64,000 bases of DNA from Bacillus tequilensis KCTC 13622 (lineage in GTDB: Bacteria; Bacillota; Bacilli; Bacillales; Bacillaceae). A program made the translations under genes and the position numbers. Positions 52,600 to 61,410 of this stretch are shown here, piece by piece. Position 1 is the first letter of the stretch. Each line of letters starts with the position of its first letter. The notes under the pieces are model-generated. The model had not been told where the DNA came from and searched no databases. It saw nothing but the letters and a program-made list of their open reading frames with translations. The stretch spans positions 372,001-436,000 of the forward strand of contig NZ_AYTO01000041.1 of the NCBI RefSeq assembly GCF_000507145.1. Direction: 5' to 3'.

Positions 52600-54033
52600 T
52601 TGAGCAAGAAAATTAGGACTTCAAGCCTTACGGATGAAACATATTATAGGATGAGTCAGCGTGCTTATAACTATGATTATCTCAAAAAAAAATTAAAGAA
52701 CAACGATTATATACGTATTAATTCTTCCATTTCAAATCCTACTTATTGGTACGTCGACAAAATAAAATCTGACGATGACACAGGGCTTGACGCGGTTGTA
52801 TTTGTGCAAGCGGAACAGAAAAACGGCAAATGGGTGAAATCAATAAATCCAGAAAATGTTGTTGTATCTTTTGCAGGAACGGATCTCGGAAAAGACCCGA
52901 TCAATGATGGCGCAAAAGCTGACGGCGGCAACATTGTTTTTGGAAGCGACCCCAAAAAAGAAGCTCATTATATCGTTGAAAAGGACGCGAAAGACACGTC
53001 TAAAACACTCGGAAAATATAACGGCACACCCTCTCAAGACGCGATGCTCACAACAGGAGACTATAAACTTATTACAAAAACGTCACAAGTTGATCAAGCA
53101 GACCAGCTCGTTAAGGAAGTGAAAAGAAAGTATAACGGAACATCGACGATTGTTTCAACAACAGGTCATTCACTCGGAGGTGCAGAGGCCGAATACAGTG
53201 CGGTAAATAATGATATTTATGCGGTCGCGTTTAACAGCCCTTCTGTCGTCAAACTACATACTGATAATAAGCAAGAAGAAATAAACGATGGCTTGTATGA
53301 CCCTTACGTGAAGTCTATTATCAACCCGGATGATATGGTCGGAGCTGGGTATTGGAACGAATATGACCGCCACAACGGGACCACAATTTACACAAAAAAC
53401 CCTGCACTTTCACAGATCAATCGCAAACAAAGAATGAGTGGAAGATGGGGTGACCAAATCGAAAAGAACCTCATCTACTTTATAGATACTGTTATTCTTC
53501 GAAATCCTGATACACACGGTCTAAATGAAGCCAACTTTACGTTTGATGAAAACGGCAATATCACGAACGTAAACGGCGATGAGCTTGTGTACGATAAAAA
53601 CCTAAACGCAATGCTGCCGGCTGGTGCGATCGGTGGCGGGGATGCCATTAAAGTAACTCCCAAAAGTGCAAAAAAACTTGCCGAAAAAGTTGACGCGATG
53701 GTCGAGGATTTAAGAACGATGAAAAAAGAAGCGCAGAATGCCTATCAAGAGCACGACGAAAAAGTTGCTGAACTAAAAACGGAATTTCACGGACAAGTTG
53801 GGCATGGCTTTTATGATCAGCTTAATGCGCAGGATGTAACCAATACGTTAGAGGATTTAGCCCAGTCTTACGATAAAGGACCGATATTTTACGACACACA
53901 AGCTGAACAATCATTCATAGATTCACTACAGGCAGCGATTACAGACCTTGAAGAAATAGGCGGCTTCTTGAATAAAATCGCCGACGATTTTGAACAAAAA
54001 GATCAAATGCTTGCCAATTGGCTGAGATTATAG
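52600..54033 (+). CDS. Reverse-arranged type VII lipase toxin (lipase N-terminus, helical C-terminus)
   Basis: A 477-aa protein without a Sec signal. Residues about 1-300 form a class 3 lipase-like hydrolase: VVVSFAGTD (87-95) and GHSLGGAEAEY (189-199) with the nucleophilic Ser191. Candidate catalytic Asp and His follow in the NPDDMVGAG and DTHGLNE regions. Residues about 355-477 are a helical, LXG/WXG-like region (AEKVDAMVEDLRTMKKEA), ending with IADDFEQKDQMLANWLRL as in ESX substrates. This toxin-first order is known from staphylococcal TslA. Start TTG at 52600 after AAAGGTG. Confidence 0.75.
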   Translation: MSKKIRTSSLTDETYYRMSQRAYNYDYLKKKLKNNDYIRINSSISNPTYWYVDKIKSDDDTGLDAVVFVQAEQKNGKWVKSINPENVVVSFAGTDLGKDPINDGAKADGGNIVFGSDPKKEAHYIVEKDAKDTSKTLGKYNGTPSQDAMLTTGDYKLITKTSQVDQADQLVKEVKRKYNGTSTIVSTTGHSLGGAEAEYSAVNNDIYAVAFNSPSVVKLHTDNKQEEINDGLYDPYVKSIINPDDMVGAGYWNEYDRHNGTTIYTKNPALSQINRKQRMSGRWGDQIEKNLIYFIDTVILRNPDTHGLNEANFTFDENGNITNVNGDELVYDKNLNAMLPAGAIGGGDAIKVTPKSAKKLAEKVDAMVEDLRTMKKEAQNAYQEHDEKVAELKTEFHGQVGHGFYDQLNAQDVTNTLEDLAQSYDKGPIFYDTQAEQSFIDSLQAAITDLEEIGGFLNKIADDFEQKDQMLANWLRL

Positions 54034-54046
54034 GAGTGACAAAGCA

Positions 54047-54358
54047 ATGCCAACGTTAGATAACCTATTAGAACATAAAGAGGATCCAATGCGAAAACAG
54101 CTGCAGCGTCAAATGTTAAAAGCAGGTATGACACAAGTGGCAAATACTAAGCTAGAGACGGTTCAAAAAAATCTTAAACCAAAGTTCGAAATGAATTCGC
54201 TGCAGAAAGAATTAAATGATGTTTATTCAGCCCTTTTATACAGCTTCGAGGGAAAAGCGCAAAAAGCACTCGCTCAGCGGATTAGTGAAAGTGCCCAGCT
54301 TGTCGTTAACGCGGAGAACGACGGAGAAACTTTTGTTACTAACTTTAAACCGAGATAA
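54047..54358 (+). CDS. Small helical partner of the lipase toxin
   Basis: A 103-aa hydrophilic, mostly helical protein 13 bp downstream of the toxin gene, with its own AGGAG site. It holds KQLQRQMLKAGMTQVANTK and NDVYSALLYSFEGKAQKAL. Reverse-arranged lipase toxins are secreted with small helical chaperone-like partners encoded alongside, so that role is the best guess. An immunity role is the alternative. No motif was recognised. Confidence 0.6.
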   Translation: MPTLDNLLEHKEDPMRKQLQRQMLKAGMTQVANTKLETVQKNLKPKFEMNSLQKELNDVYSALLYSFEGKAQKALAQRISESAQLVVNAENDGETFVTNFKPR

Positions 54359-54428
54359 AAAGCCATTTTAATTACTGATGATAACCAGCAGTTTACTATA
54401 GACAAGTTCAGTCGCAGAGGTGATCAAA

Positions 54429-54653
54429 ATGAAATTAAACGTAAAACCGCGCCTAAACGCCGTTATGAAGGCCAAGGGATGGACACAAGTGAGGCTCGCT
54501 GAAGCATCGGGTGTTACGCAAGGGTCGATATCGCGATTCGATAAGAACACTCGCCACGAAGATTGGCACGTTTTTTCAATTGCGAAGGCGCTCGAAGTAG
54601 AGGTCGAGGAATTATTCGAGATTGAAGAAGTTACGGAAGAGGACGCTGAATAA
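54429..54653 (+). CDS. XRE-family (Cro/cI-like) regulator
   Basis: A 74-aa helix-turn-helix protein: RLNAVMKAKGWTQVRLAEASGVTQGSISRFDKN spans the five-helix Cro/cI core, and an acidic tail follows. ATG at 54429 has AGAGGTG 7 nt upstream. Small free-standing XRE proteins commonly control integrative elements. It lies between the toxin module and the right end of the middle island, followed by a terminator. Confidence 0.82.
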   Translation: MKLNVKPRLNAVMKAKGWTQVRLAEASGVTQGSISRFDKNTRHEDWHVFSIAKALEVEVEELFEIEEVTEEDAE

Positions 54654-54668
54654 ATCGGCGTCTTTTTT
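54641..54668 (+). terminator. Terminator of the XRE gene
   Basis: GACGC and GCGTC pair around an 11-nt loop that includes the stop codon; TTTTTTC follows. Confidence 0.75.
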
Positions 54669-55148
54669 CATAAGTCAAAGTTTATTTTTGAAATGCGCGT
54701 TTAAAATGTGTCTGGCGCCTGGGCTTTTCGTTTTTTCTCCCCCGCCCCCTTTTCGTTTTTTCATACGGCTATATTTATACCGATTTAGCTCCTTCTAACT
54801 ACTTAGCTCATACGTATATCGTTGTAATGTAAAGCCAAGTATATCGCGCATTAACACACGAAGACGCTGCCGAGGTGTTAACGAATCAAATCGCGCAGCA
54901 GTAAATATCGCAAAATAACTAAACATCACCTCATATAATCATGTAGAAAACTAATCGAACCAAAAAAAATCCCCGTCTAAAAAGACAGGGATCGTGGTCA
55001 CACATTTATATATTTTCGGTCACGGTGTGGTCACAAGAGGGCCGCCAAATTGTGACCGGGTCACATTTACGCCTAAAATGGACGTTGAATGTTCGGATTT
55101 TACCGTGACCTCACCTCGTTTCACACTCCATATCACATAACGGAATAA
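54669..55148. other. Right end of middle island: terminator and GGTCACA repeats
   Basis: 480 bp without a gene. 54720-54770 carries homopolymer-rich sequence with two CTTTTCGTTTTTTC copies flanking CTCCCCCGCCCC. A strong minus-strand terminator (ATCCCTGTCT/AGACGGGGAT then eight T) lies at 54962-54992, downstream of queF copy 3. GGTCACA or its complement occurs four to five times between 54996 and 55064, probably integrase arm sites. The last 20 bp before the queF stop closely match those before intact queF. Confidence 0.65.
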
Positions 55149-55362
55149 TTAACGATTATCAATCGTCTCCGGATACAAGTCATGATTCATCATGCGGTAC
55201 TCGGCCATTTTCTCATATTTCGTGCCAGGTTTTCCGTAGTTTGTGTACGGATCGATGGAAATTCCGCCTCTTGGCGTGAATTTGCCCCATACTTCAATGT
55301 AGCGCGGGTCCATTAATTCGATCAAGTCATTCATGATGATGTTCATGAAGTCTTAGTGGAAG
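55149..55362 (-). pseudogene. Displaced queF 3' end (copy 3)
   Basis: 214 bp nearly identical to the end of intact queF, from the MNIIMND region to the stop. Homology ends at 55362 after TTCATGAAGTCTTAGTGGAAG, whose core has two substitutions relative to the intact gene. It abuts integrase relic 3. Together with intact queF it brackets the inner island carrying ykvN and ykvO. Confidence 0.9.
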
Positions 55363-55430
55363 AAAAGGCAGGTCAAAGTCTTGTCCCATAAGTACTTGCT
55401 CTAGACATTAATCATGAAGTCACACCAATT

Positions 55431-55725
55431 TCACACCTTACCAAACGATTGATCAGGTTTTTTAGACACTTCAGCGTCCATTGCAGGAAGAACATGAGTA
55501 TATGTTTTTAGTGTCGTTGTAATTCGTGCGTGCCCCAATCTTTCCTGAACAATCCTAGGGTTAAAATTTAGAATCCCAATTAAAAAGGTAGCATGTGTAT
55601 GTCTTAAATCATGGCAGCGAAGTTTAGGTAAATTCAATGCATCTCTTGTTACATTAAATGATCTCCTATAATTATTAGGATGTACCCAGTTCCCTGTTTT
55701 AGAACATACAACGCCCCCGTTACTT
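55431..55725 (-). pseudogene. Decayed tyrosine integrase C-terminus (relic 3)
   Basis: The C-terminal part of a phage-type tyrosine recombinase: TGNWVHPNNYRRSFNVTRDALNLPKL, then HDLRHTHATFL (HxxR) and ERLGHARITTTLKTYTHVLP (LGH and nucleophile Tyr). The HxxR-to-Tyr part is intact in frame, but everything upstream of about 55725 is gone, so there is no functional enzyme. Similar in sequence to relics 1 and 2. Confidence 0.85.
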
Positions 55726-55820
55726 TAAGTACATTTATTCACAGTGTAATCTTTTTTACAGGTCATTTAGTGGTAGCCCCAGGAAAATGCGAATTTACAA
55801 CGTTAATCAAATTCAAACAT

Positions 55821-55864
55821 AAAAAAGTCGAATTCCCTGTCCTTTAAGGAAAACGACTTTTTTA
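55821..55864 (-). terminator. Terminator of ykvO
   Basis: AAAAAAGTCG and CGACTTTTTT pair, with an inner CCTTTAAGG palindrome; lies about 70 bp downstream of the ykvO stop. Confidence 0.75.
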
Positions 55865-55932
55865 TACGACTTCTTCGAGTAAATCCCCATTAACCTTTTT
55901 TGGGGACTATTTGTAATCTCTGCGCAGTGAAA

Positions 55933-56679
55933 TTATACCTGTGCTAGCCCGCCATCTACGAACAATTCAACACCCGTCAAGTAACTGCTTTCGTCTGAAG
56001 CAAGGAAAGATACAGCGTTTGCTACTTCTTCAGGTGTCCCAACTGTTCCAGCTGGAACAGTATTTTTGGTATTCTCCATTGCTCCTTCAAGTGCATCACC
56101 AAAAAGCTCATCGTATGCAGGTGTAAGAATAACTCCTGGACTAACCACATTTACACGGATTTCAGTACCTTTTAGGTCAAGAATCCAGTTGCGAACTAGT
56201 GCTCTTAATGCTGCTTTAGATGCTCCATATACACTAAACGCTGGGTTGCCAATTGATCCAGCAGTAGAGCCCGTTACAATAATAGAACCTACTTTGTCTG
56301 GGAATAGTGATAATGCTTTTTGAACAGTAAAGATGGTTCCTTTAACGTTAATGTCGAACGTTCTATCAACCTGCTCTTCAGTAATTTCACCTAATGGAAG
56401 GAAGCTGCCGATGCCTGCATTAGCAAAAAGAATGTCCAACTTACCTTTTTCCTGCTTTATAATGTCATATAGTTTGTCTAAGTCTTCAAGCTTAGAAATA
56501 TCACCTTGAACACCGGTTACGTTCTTGCCAATTTGGTTAACAGCTTTATCAAGTTCGTTTTGTCTACGTCCCGTGATATAAACATATGCACCTTCGTTTA
56601 CAAATTTTTGTGCTGTAGCAAGACCAATCCCACTTGTTCCACCCGTTACAAGCGCTATTTTACCTTCAAATTTACCCAT
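55933..56679 (-). CDS. ykvO: Short-chain dehydrogenase/reductase YkvO
   Basis: A 248-aa SDR oxidoreductase: cofactor motif [12 protein letters not shown] (about 12-23), ANAGIG (about 88) and the catalytic Ser-Tyr-Lys with [10 protein letters not shown] (about 152-161). Substrate unknown. The ATG at 56679 has AAAGGAG 9 nt upstream; the GTG three codons earlier falls inside that site and was rejected. It is divergent from ykvN, an HxlR-type regulator that probably controls it. The pair lies within the innermost island. Confidence 0.9.
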   Translation of the reverse strand: MGKFEGKIALVTGGTSGIGLATAQKFVNEGAYVYITGRRQNELDKAVNQIGKNVTGVQGDISKLEDLDKLYDIIKQEKGKLDILFANAGIGSFLPLGEITEEQVDRTFDINVKGTIFTVQKALSLFPDKVGSIIVTGSTAGSIGNPAFSVYGASKAALRALVRNWILDLKGTEIRVNVVSPGVILTPAYDELFGDALEGAMENTKNTVPAGTVGTPEEVANAVSFLASDESSYLTGVELFVDGGLAQV

Positions 56680-56709
56680 ACTTAACACTCCTTTAGAATT
56701 AATTTTATT

Positions 56710-56835
56710 TTATGTCTAGTACCTTTAAGTACTTGAAGAACAACTTACAAGATATAGTATCCTTCAGTAAGCACATTATCGGAAGTACCCACTTTTTTGT
56801 GATATAGTAACTAAAAAGTAACAAATGTGGAATGG
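56710..56835. promoter_or_regulatory. ykvN-ykvO divergent control region
   Basis: The intergenic region holds AGTACCTTTAAGTACTT (56716) and a related GGAAGTACCCACTTTTTT (56780), with the palindromic half AAGTAC. These are candidate sites for the HxlR-type protein YkvN acting on both genes. Thiol- or quinone-responsive control is typical of the family but not shown here. Confidence 0.4.
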
Positions 56836-56847
56836 AGAGCTTTAGAC

Positions 56848-57207
56848 ATGAAAAAATTTAGCTGTGGGTTTGAAGTGACAAAGGAAGTTATTGGCGGAAA
56901 ATGGAAAGGTCTTGTATTATACTTTTTAATGAATGGACCAAAGAGAACGAGTGAATTAAAGCGCATTATCCCAAATATAACTCAGAAAATGCTGATTCAA
57001 ACACTTAGAGAGCTTGAAGCCAGTGGACTTGTGAGCAGAAAGATGTATAATCAGGTACCGCCGAAGGTTGAATATTCATCCACTGAACTTGGAGAATCTC
57101 TTAAACCTATCTTGCAGGAGCTCTGTCAATGGGGAGCCCATTATGCGGAGCAAGAGTATGCAGAAGGTGAATATGAAATTGTACAACCAGAACAACTAAA
57201 GTATTGA
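56848..57207 (+). CDS. ykvN: HxlR-family transcriptional regulator YkvN
   Basis: A 119-aa winged-helix regulator. The N-terminal signature CGFEVTKEVIGGKWKGLVLYFL with one Cys near the N-terminus (residue 5) is typical of redox-responsive HxlR proteins. The recognition region is NITQKMLIQTLRELEASGLV, and the wing is VPPKVEYSSTELG. ATG at 56848 after GGAGAG; a 7-codon upstream extension was rejected. Divergent from ykvO. Confidence 0.9.
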   Translation: MKKFSCGFEVTKEVIGGKWKGLVLYFLMNGPKRTSELKRIIPNITQKMLIQTLRELEASGLVSRKMYNQVPPKVEYSSTELGESLKPILQELCQWGAHYAEQEYAEGEYEIVQPEQLKY

Positions 57208-57218
57208 TAATAATATTT

Positions 57219-57251
57219 AATGCCTATGATCTCTAGATAGGCATTTTTTCT
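57219..57251 (+). terminator. Terminator of ykvN
   Basis: TGCCTAT and ATAGGCA pair around GATCTCTAG, followed by TTTTTTC. Confidence 0.88.
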
Positions 57252-57257
57252 TTCGAA

Positions 57258-57292
57258 TAAAAAAGAAAAGACGTACAAATTGTACGCCTTAA
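57258..57292 (-). terminator. Terminator of queCDEF
   Basis: On the minus strand GGCGTACAA and TTGTACGTC pair, with TTTTCTTTTTT after. It lies about 170 bp downstream of the queF stop, beyond the GGTCACA repeats. Confidence 0.7.
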
Positions 57293-57324
57293 TCTGCTTC
57301 TGTACTATCAATTTTTCACTACAT

Positions 57325-57463
57325 TAAAGTCACAGTTCAGGTTGCACCTTAGGTCACACTTTTTGATGCAATTCCCATGAATAGAGCCATTTTCAGGTGT
57401 GACTTTTCCCACTTTTACTGTGACTCCACTTCGTCTCCCACTCGGTATCACACAACGGAATGA
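57325..57463. repeat. Integrase arm-like repeats next to queF
   Basis: AGTCACAG (57328), GGTCACAC (57352), GTGTGAC (57397) and CTGTGAC (57419) lie between the inner island and the queF stop. Similar groups flank queF copies 2 and 3. The segment just before the stop, CACACAACGGAATGATTAACG, is nearly the same at 55130. They are probably recombinase arm sites of the most recent insertion. Confidence 0.6.
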
Positions 57464-57961
57464 TTAACGATTATCAACCGTCTCCGGATACAAATCATGA
57501 TTCATCATACGGTATTCCGCCATCTTCTCGTACTTCGTGCCCGGCTTTCCGTAGTTTGTATATGGGTCAATGGAAATTCCGCCTCTTGGTGTGAATTTGC
57601 CCCATACTTCGATGTAGCGCGGATCCATTAATTCAATCAGGTCGTTCATGATGATGTTCATGCAGTCTTCGTGGAAGTCACCATGATTTCTGAAGCTGAA
57701 CAGATACAGCTTCAATGATTTGCTTTCAACCATTTTTTCATCAGGAATGTAGCTGATGTAGATGGTCGCAAAGTCAGGCTGCCCTGTTTTCGGACATAAA
57801 GACGTGAATTCAGGGCAATTGAATTTTACAAAGTAATCGCGGTTTACATGTTTATTAGGGAAGGATTCCAGCACGTCCGGCGCGTATTCAAACAAATAAT
57901 TTGTGCCTTGGTTGCCAAGCAGTGTGACACCTTCTAATTCTGATTCTTTTCTTGTCGTCAT
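57464..57961 (-). CDS. queF: NADPH-dependent 7-cyano-7-deazaguanine reductase QueF
   Basis: QueF (165 aa, T-fold) reduces preQ0 to preQ1, the precursor of queuosine in tRNA. The catalytic Cys is in [16 protein letters not shown] (about 50-65), with substrate Glu in [11 protein letters not shown] 57961 has GAAAGGAAG upstream. Last gene of queC-D-E-F. Its final 70 codons are duplicated three times further left, so this 3' end was probably supplied by an integrated element. The reading frame is intact. Confidence 0.95.
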   Translation of the reverse strand: MTTRKESELEGVTLLGNQGTNYLFEYAPDVLESFPNKHVNRDYFVKFNCPEFTSLCPKTGQPDFATIYISYIPDEKMVESKSLKLYLFSFRNHGDFHEDCMNIIMNDLIELMDPRYIEVWGKFTPRGGISIDPYTNYGKPGTKYEKMAEYRMMNHDLYPETVDNR

Positions 57962-57978
57962 ATTTATCTTCCTTTCTA

Positions 57979-58710
57979 TTATACTCCGCGTTTGTTGCCC
58001 CATAACAGGGTGTGCAGCTGCGGAAGCACTCTTACGAGATTCAGCTCCGCATCGGCAGCTACCTTATCAACAAGCGCTTCATATTTTCCAAGCAAATGTG
58101 CAATCAATGTCTGATCATCTGTCGTGTGCACGTCATCGTTGCCGACTTGTAAATAAAACGGGATTCCCGGGTAACGCTTGTGCACCGTTTTGGCAAAAGC
58201 TAAATCTTCATCATTGAAAATAACAACCTTTAAGCTGACAGCATGCTGTCTGTTATTCTCTTTAAGTGAAGTCAAAATGTGATCAAGCTTTTGAAAGTCC
58301 GTCACCATTTTTGAGCTTGGCGGCTTTGGAGAAATTGTCAAATCATCGATCAGCGTAAACCACTCCTGATAAACAGTCCCCTGGGTTTCGAGCGCTGCAC
58401 GGATGTTGTTTTCCTTCAGCAGCTCAATAAAAGCATCCAGCTGTTTTAACAAAGCCGGGTTTCCGCCCGAGATCGTCACATGGGAAAACGCATCTCCCCC
58501 AATCTCCTTAAGCTCTGTAAAAATTTCCTCAGCCGTCATCCAGCGAATATCTTTTTTAGCAGACCCGTCCCAAGTGAAAGCAGAGTCACACCAGCTGCAG
58601 GAATAATCACAGCCGGCTGTCCGGACGAACATCGTTTTCTGTCCGATCACCATGCCCTCTCCTTGAATCGTCGGGCCGAAAATTTCTAATACAGGGATTC
58701 CTTTAGCCAT
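57979..58710 (-). CDS. queE: 7-carboxy-7-deazaguanine synthase QueE
   Basis: A radical-SAM enzyme (243 aa) that converts carboxytetrahydropterin to 7-carboxy-7-deazaguanine. The cluster motif is CDYSCSWC (about 34-41), followed by TISGGNPAL for SAM binding. N-terminal [11 protein letters not shown] is the usual QueE start. It overlaps queD by 8 bp and precedes queF by 17 bp. Confidence 0.95.
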   Translation of the reverse strand: MAKGIPVLEIFGPTIQGEGMVIGQKTMFVRTAGCDYSCSWCDSAFTWDGSAKKDIRWMTAEEIFTELKEIGGDAFSHVTISGGNPALLKQLDAFIELLKENNIRAALETQGTVYQEWFTLIDDLTISPKPPSSKMVTDFQKLDHILTSLKENNRQHAVSLKVVIFNDEDLAFAKTVHKRYPGIPFYLQVGNDDVHTTDDQTLIAHLLGKYEALVDKVAADAELNLVRVLPQLHTLLWGNKRGV

Positions 58711-59143
58711 TCAAACCACCCTTTTTCGGACGGTAGACACAGTAGCTTGTCGGTGTTTCACGGACAAACACCTGTACACAGGCCGGCTTATTCTCCAAAG
58801 TGTCTAAATAAGCCTGTACGTTGTCATAAATCGTTTTCGCCACGACTTCAGTTGTCGGCAGCGAATAGCGATCATCCTGAGAAAAATCTTCATGATCATT
58901 CAATAGCGTATGATCATAGTTTCCGTGCACAAGTTTTTTGAGCACGCTGAAATTGACAAGGAAGCCGGAATCGTCAAGTTCGTCGCCGGCAACGGTTATA
59001 TTTACAGTATACGTATGTCCATGAACCCTGCTGCACGCTCCCGCACTTTCCCGAGGGATAAAGTGAGCGGCTGAGATGTGCATGTCCTTATTCAGTTCAA
59101 ACGAATAAGGATGCTGGGCCTGCGGATAAATTTGTGATAACAA
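58703..59143 (-). CDS. queD: 6-carboxy-5,6,7,8-tetrahydropterin synthase QueD
   Basis: A 146-aa PTPS-family T-fold enzyme. Zinc-binding His in ISAAHFIP (about 23-30) and VHGHTYTVNI (about 40-49), with the catalytic Cys in GACSRVHGH and the Asp-His pair in YDHTLLND. Start TTG at 59143 directly follows the queC stop (TAATTG), so translation is coupled. Confidence 0.94.
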   Translation of the reverse strand: MLSQIYPQAQHPYSFELNKDMHISAAHFIPRESAGACSRVHGHTYTVNITVAGDELDDSGFLVNFSVLKKLVHGNYDHTLLNDHEDFSQDDRYSLPTTEVVAKTIYDNVQAYLDTLENKPACVQVFVRETPTSYCVYRPKKGGLNG

Positions 59144-59803
59144 TTATGCACGCTCTCCTTTCATCACCATATATTCTTCATAACCTTTGGAACGGAGGTG
59201 GCATGCCGGACATTCGCCGCAGCCGTCTGCGATGATGCCGTTATAGCAAGTCAGCGTATTATTTTTTACAAAATCAAGTGCGCCAAGCTCATCTGCAAGC
59301 TTCCATGTTTCCGCCTTGTTGAGCCACATAAGAGGCGTATGAATGACAAACGGCTTCTCCATCGCCAGGTTTACCGTTACATTGCAGGATTTCACAAATT
59401 CATCACGGCAGTCAGGATAACCGCTGAAGTCTGTCTCGCAAACTCCTGTAATAATGTGGCGCGCGCCAATTTGGTATGCCAGGATAGATGCAAAGGATAA
59501 AAACACCAAATTTCGGCCCGGAACAAATGTAGATGGCAATTCGCCGTCTTTTACTTCTATTTCAATATCATCTCTTGTCAAGGCATTCGGTGCAAGCTGA
59601 TTTAAAAGAGACATATCAAGCAAATGGTTTTTCACACCAAGCTTTTCTGCAATGGATTGTGCCACTTCAATTTCCTGCGCATGACGCTGATTATAATGAA
59701 ACGTCACTGTTTCGACTTCTTCGAATTCTTTTAGAGCCCACAGTAAGCATGTGGTGCTGTCTTGACCGCCGCTGAATACGACAATTGCTTTTTCTTTTTT
59801 CAT
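59144..59803 (-). CDS. queC: 7-cyano-7-deazaguanine synthase QueC
   Basis: An ATP-dependent ligase (219 aa) that makes preQ0 from carboxydeazaguanine and ammonia. PP-loop motif [17 protein letters not shown] (about 8-24) and four zinc cysteines near the C-terminus ([20 protein letters not shown]). The ATG at 59803 follows AGGAGAGGAATT; 7 extra upstream codons were rejected. First gene of the operon, under the preQ1 riboswitch. Confidence 0.95.
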   Translation of the reverse strand: MKKEKAIVVFSGGQDSTTCLLWALKEFEEVETVTFHYNQRHAQEIEVAQSIAEKLGVKNHLLDMSLLNQLAPNALTRDDIEIEVKDGELPSTFVPGRNLVFLSFASILAYQIGARHIITGVCETDFSGYPDCRDEFVKSCNVTVNLAMEKPFVIHTPLMWLNKAETWKLADELGALDFVKNNTLTCYNGIIADGCGECPACHLRSKGYEEYMVMKGERA

Positions 59804-59902
59804 AATTCCTCTCCTTCTCCGCAATAAAAACGTCGGCGAGAGACATTGCTACAGCTGATTCACACAAAAAAACACCTTATCGGAAGGTGCTCTAGAAAAA
59901 CA

Positions 59903-59970
59903 TAAAAAAGGCCGTATCCAAGGATACAGCTCGTCCTTAGTTTTTTATAGAGGGTGTAGCTAGAACCTCT
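59903..59970 (-). promoter_or_regulatory. preQ1-I riboswitch with terminator, queC leader
   Basis: The minus strand at 59970-59935 reads as a class I preQ1 aptamer: AGAGGTTCTAGC, then TACACCCTCT, then ATAAAAAACTAAGG, able to form the H-type pseudoknot. Directly downstream GCTGTATCC pairs with GGATACGGC and is followed by TTTTTT (59930-59904), a terminator. Bound preQ1 would favour termination and switch off queCDEF, as established for B. subtilis. Confidence 0.96.
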
Positions 59971-60116
59971 CCCGCATATCGCACGGATTTTCTTCAATTT
60001 TTCACTTCTGCTATCTTACCATAATGTTGTTTTTCTTGACAATAAAAAAAGTCGGCCACTAGCTTTCTGATCAAGCTTTGTTCTGCAATGACGGCCCGCT
60101 TCATTATATATGTATG

Positions 60117-61160
60117 TTACAAACTGCGCCGCCGGGGAGCCTTTTTGCAAATCAGGGCGCCTATGAAGGCCAGACTCACATAGCCAAACAAAGGATAAAT
60201 CGTTGAAATCAGGTTGCCGTATCCAATTTGGCTCGTGATATAAGCCGTAATCATAATAGCCGTAAAGATATATTTTCCTTTCATTGGCAGAAAGCTCTGC
60301 ACTTGCTTTTCCAAACCATAAAGGTTGCCGATCACTGATGTGAACACTTCGCCGAAAATAATGAGCAAATAAATCAAATGGACAGATCGCGCAAAGAGAT
60401 AAACCACTTGAGCCATCGGTATATCATACAAAAAAACATCTGGGAGAGTCGACAAAGACAGAAAGCTCGCGGAAAGCACAATCGTCAGCATCGTGCCTCC
60501 GATTAAAGCTCCTTTTTTGATCACTTTTTCCGATGACATTTCATTCGCAAGCGGGACCAAAACCGCTTGGGCAAGCGATAAATTCAATGCGCCGTAAGAG
60601 AATGCTGACAGGAGCCAATCCCAGCGATGCGGCCAGACCCACTGAACCGCGTTCCGTGTCTCGCTGAAAATAAAAGAGTCGGCCACCACAATCATAGAAA
60701 AGATAATCAAAAGAGGAACAACAAACACATTAACACCAAAAATGCCTTTTACTCCTCTGGTCATCACAATTAAGCTCAATCCGATCGTAATCAGCATCCC
60801 AATTTGTGCGGACATCCCCAGCTGTTCCTCAAAAAGCGCCCCTGCCCCAGAGAGCATGACAGAAGTTACTCCAAGGAGAACAAACAGCATAAAGACATTG
60901 ATAATCCGCCCAGCCGTCTCCCCGAACAAAAATATGTTCATTTCTTGATATGACTTGGCATTGATTCGTTTAGAAATAATCATCAGCTTGGCACCCAGAA
61001 ACGTAAACATTCCGCCGCTGACAATAATACCGACTAACCCGAACCAGCCGAATTTCAGAAAAAACTCAACAATTTCCCTGCCAGTCGCAAATCCAGCTCC
61101 GACTACTGTACCGACATACACAAAAGCAAGCTGACTTGCAGACCCTTTTGACTGTTCCAT
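60117..61160 (-). CDS. ykvI: Uncharacterised transporter-like membrane protein YkvI
   Basis: A 347-aa integral membrane protein with about 10 hydrophobic segments. The start QLAFVYVGTVVGAGFATGREIVEFF is typical of the YkvI group within the APC-type transporter superfamily (LeuT-like fold). The Gly-rich TM1 motif GTVVGAGFATGRE is the expected substrate site. Substrate unknown. It is upstream of and co-oriented with queC, but the riboswitch lies between, so it is a separate unit. The C-terminus is basic (CKKAPRRRSL). Confidence 0.85.
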   Translation of the reverse strand: MEQSKGSASQLAFVYVGTVVGAGFATGREIVEFFLKFGWFGLVGIIVSGGMFTFLGAKLMIISKRINAKSYQEMNIFLFGETAGRIINVFMLFVLLGVTSVMLSGAGALFEEQLGMSAQIGMLITIGLSLIVMTRGVKGIFGVNVFVVPLLIIFSMIVVADSFIFSETRNAVQWVWPHRWDWLLSAFSYGALNLSLAQAVLVPLANEMSSEKVIKKGALIGGTMLTIVLSASFLSLSTLPDVFLYDIPMAQVVYLFARSVHLIYLLIIFGEVFTSVIGNLYGLEKQVQSFLPMKGKYIFTAIMITAYITSQIGYGNLISTIYPLFGYVSLAFIGALICKKAPRRRSL

Positions 61161-61290
61161 TTCTCCCCTCCGAACGAACCGCAGTTTTGTCCATATATGC
61201 CTTTTTATAACCTATGAGACAAGTTCCTTGAAAAGACGAAGAAAACATGTTTTACTGTGTGAACAAACCAAAATTTTTTTGTGCAAAAGG

Positions 61291-61384
61291 CTTGAAAGTC
61301 AAAGAAGGTCAGAGTATACTGATAATCAAAGTTGGTCAAACAAACCGGCCTTTTTTAAACATCAATTGGTCAAAGTTAGTCAAA
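61291..61384 (+). promoter_or_regulatory. clpE promoter module 1 with CtsR boxes
   Basis: TTGAAA (61292) and TATACT (61315) are 17 bp apart. CtsR heptad pairs follow the GGTCAAA-n3-GGTCAAA pattern at 61297-61313 (AGTCAAA-GAA-GGTCAGA), 61324-61340 (AATCAAA-GTT-GGTCAAA) and 61368-61384 (GGTCAAA-GTT-AGTCAAA). CtsR represses clpE until heat stress. Confidence 0.85.
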
Positions 61385-61410
61385 TAGTCAGATTGCTCTG
61401 AGCATATTGT

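Noticed and set aside
54669..55148. Plasmid or phage replication origin
   Set aside because: Only terminator and GGTCACA repeats are present; no replication gene or iterons with regular spacing.
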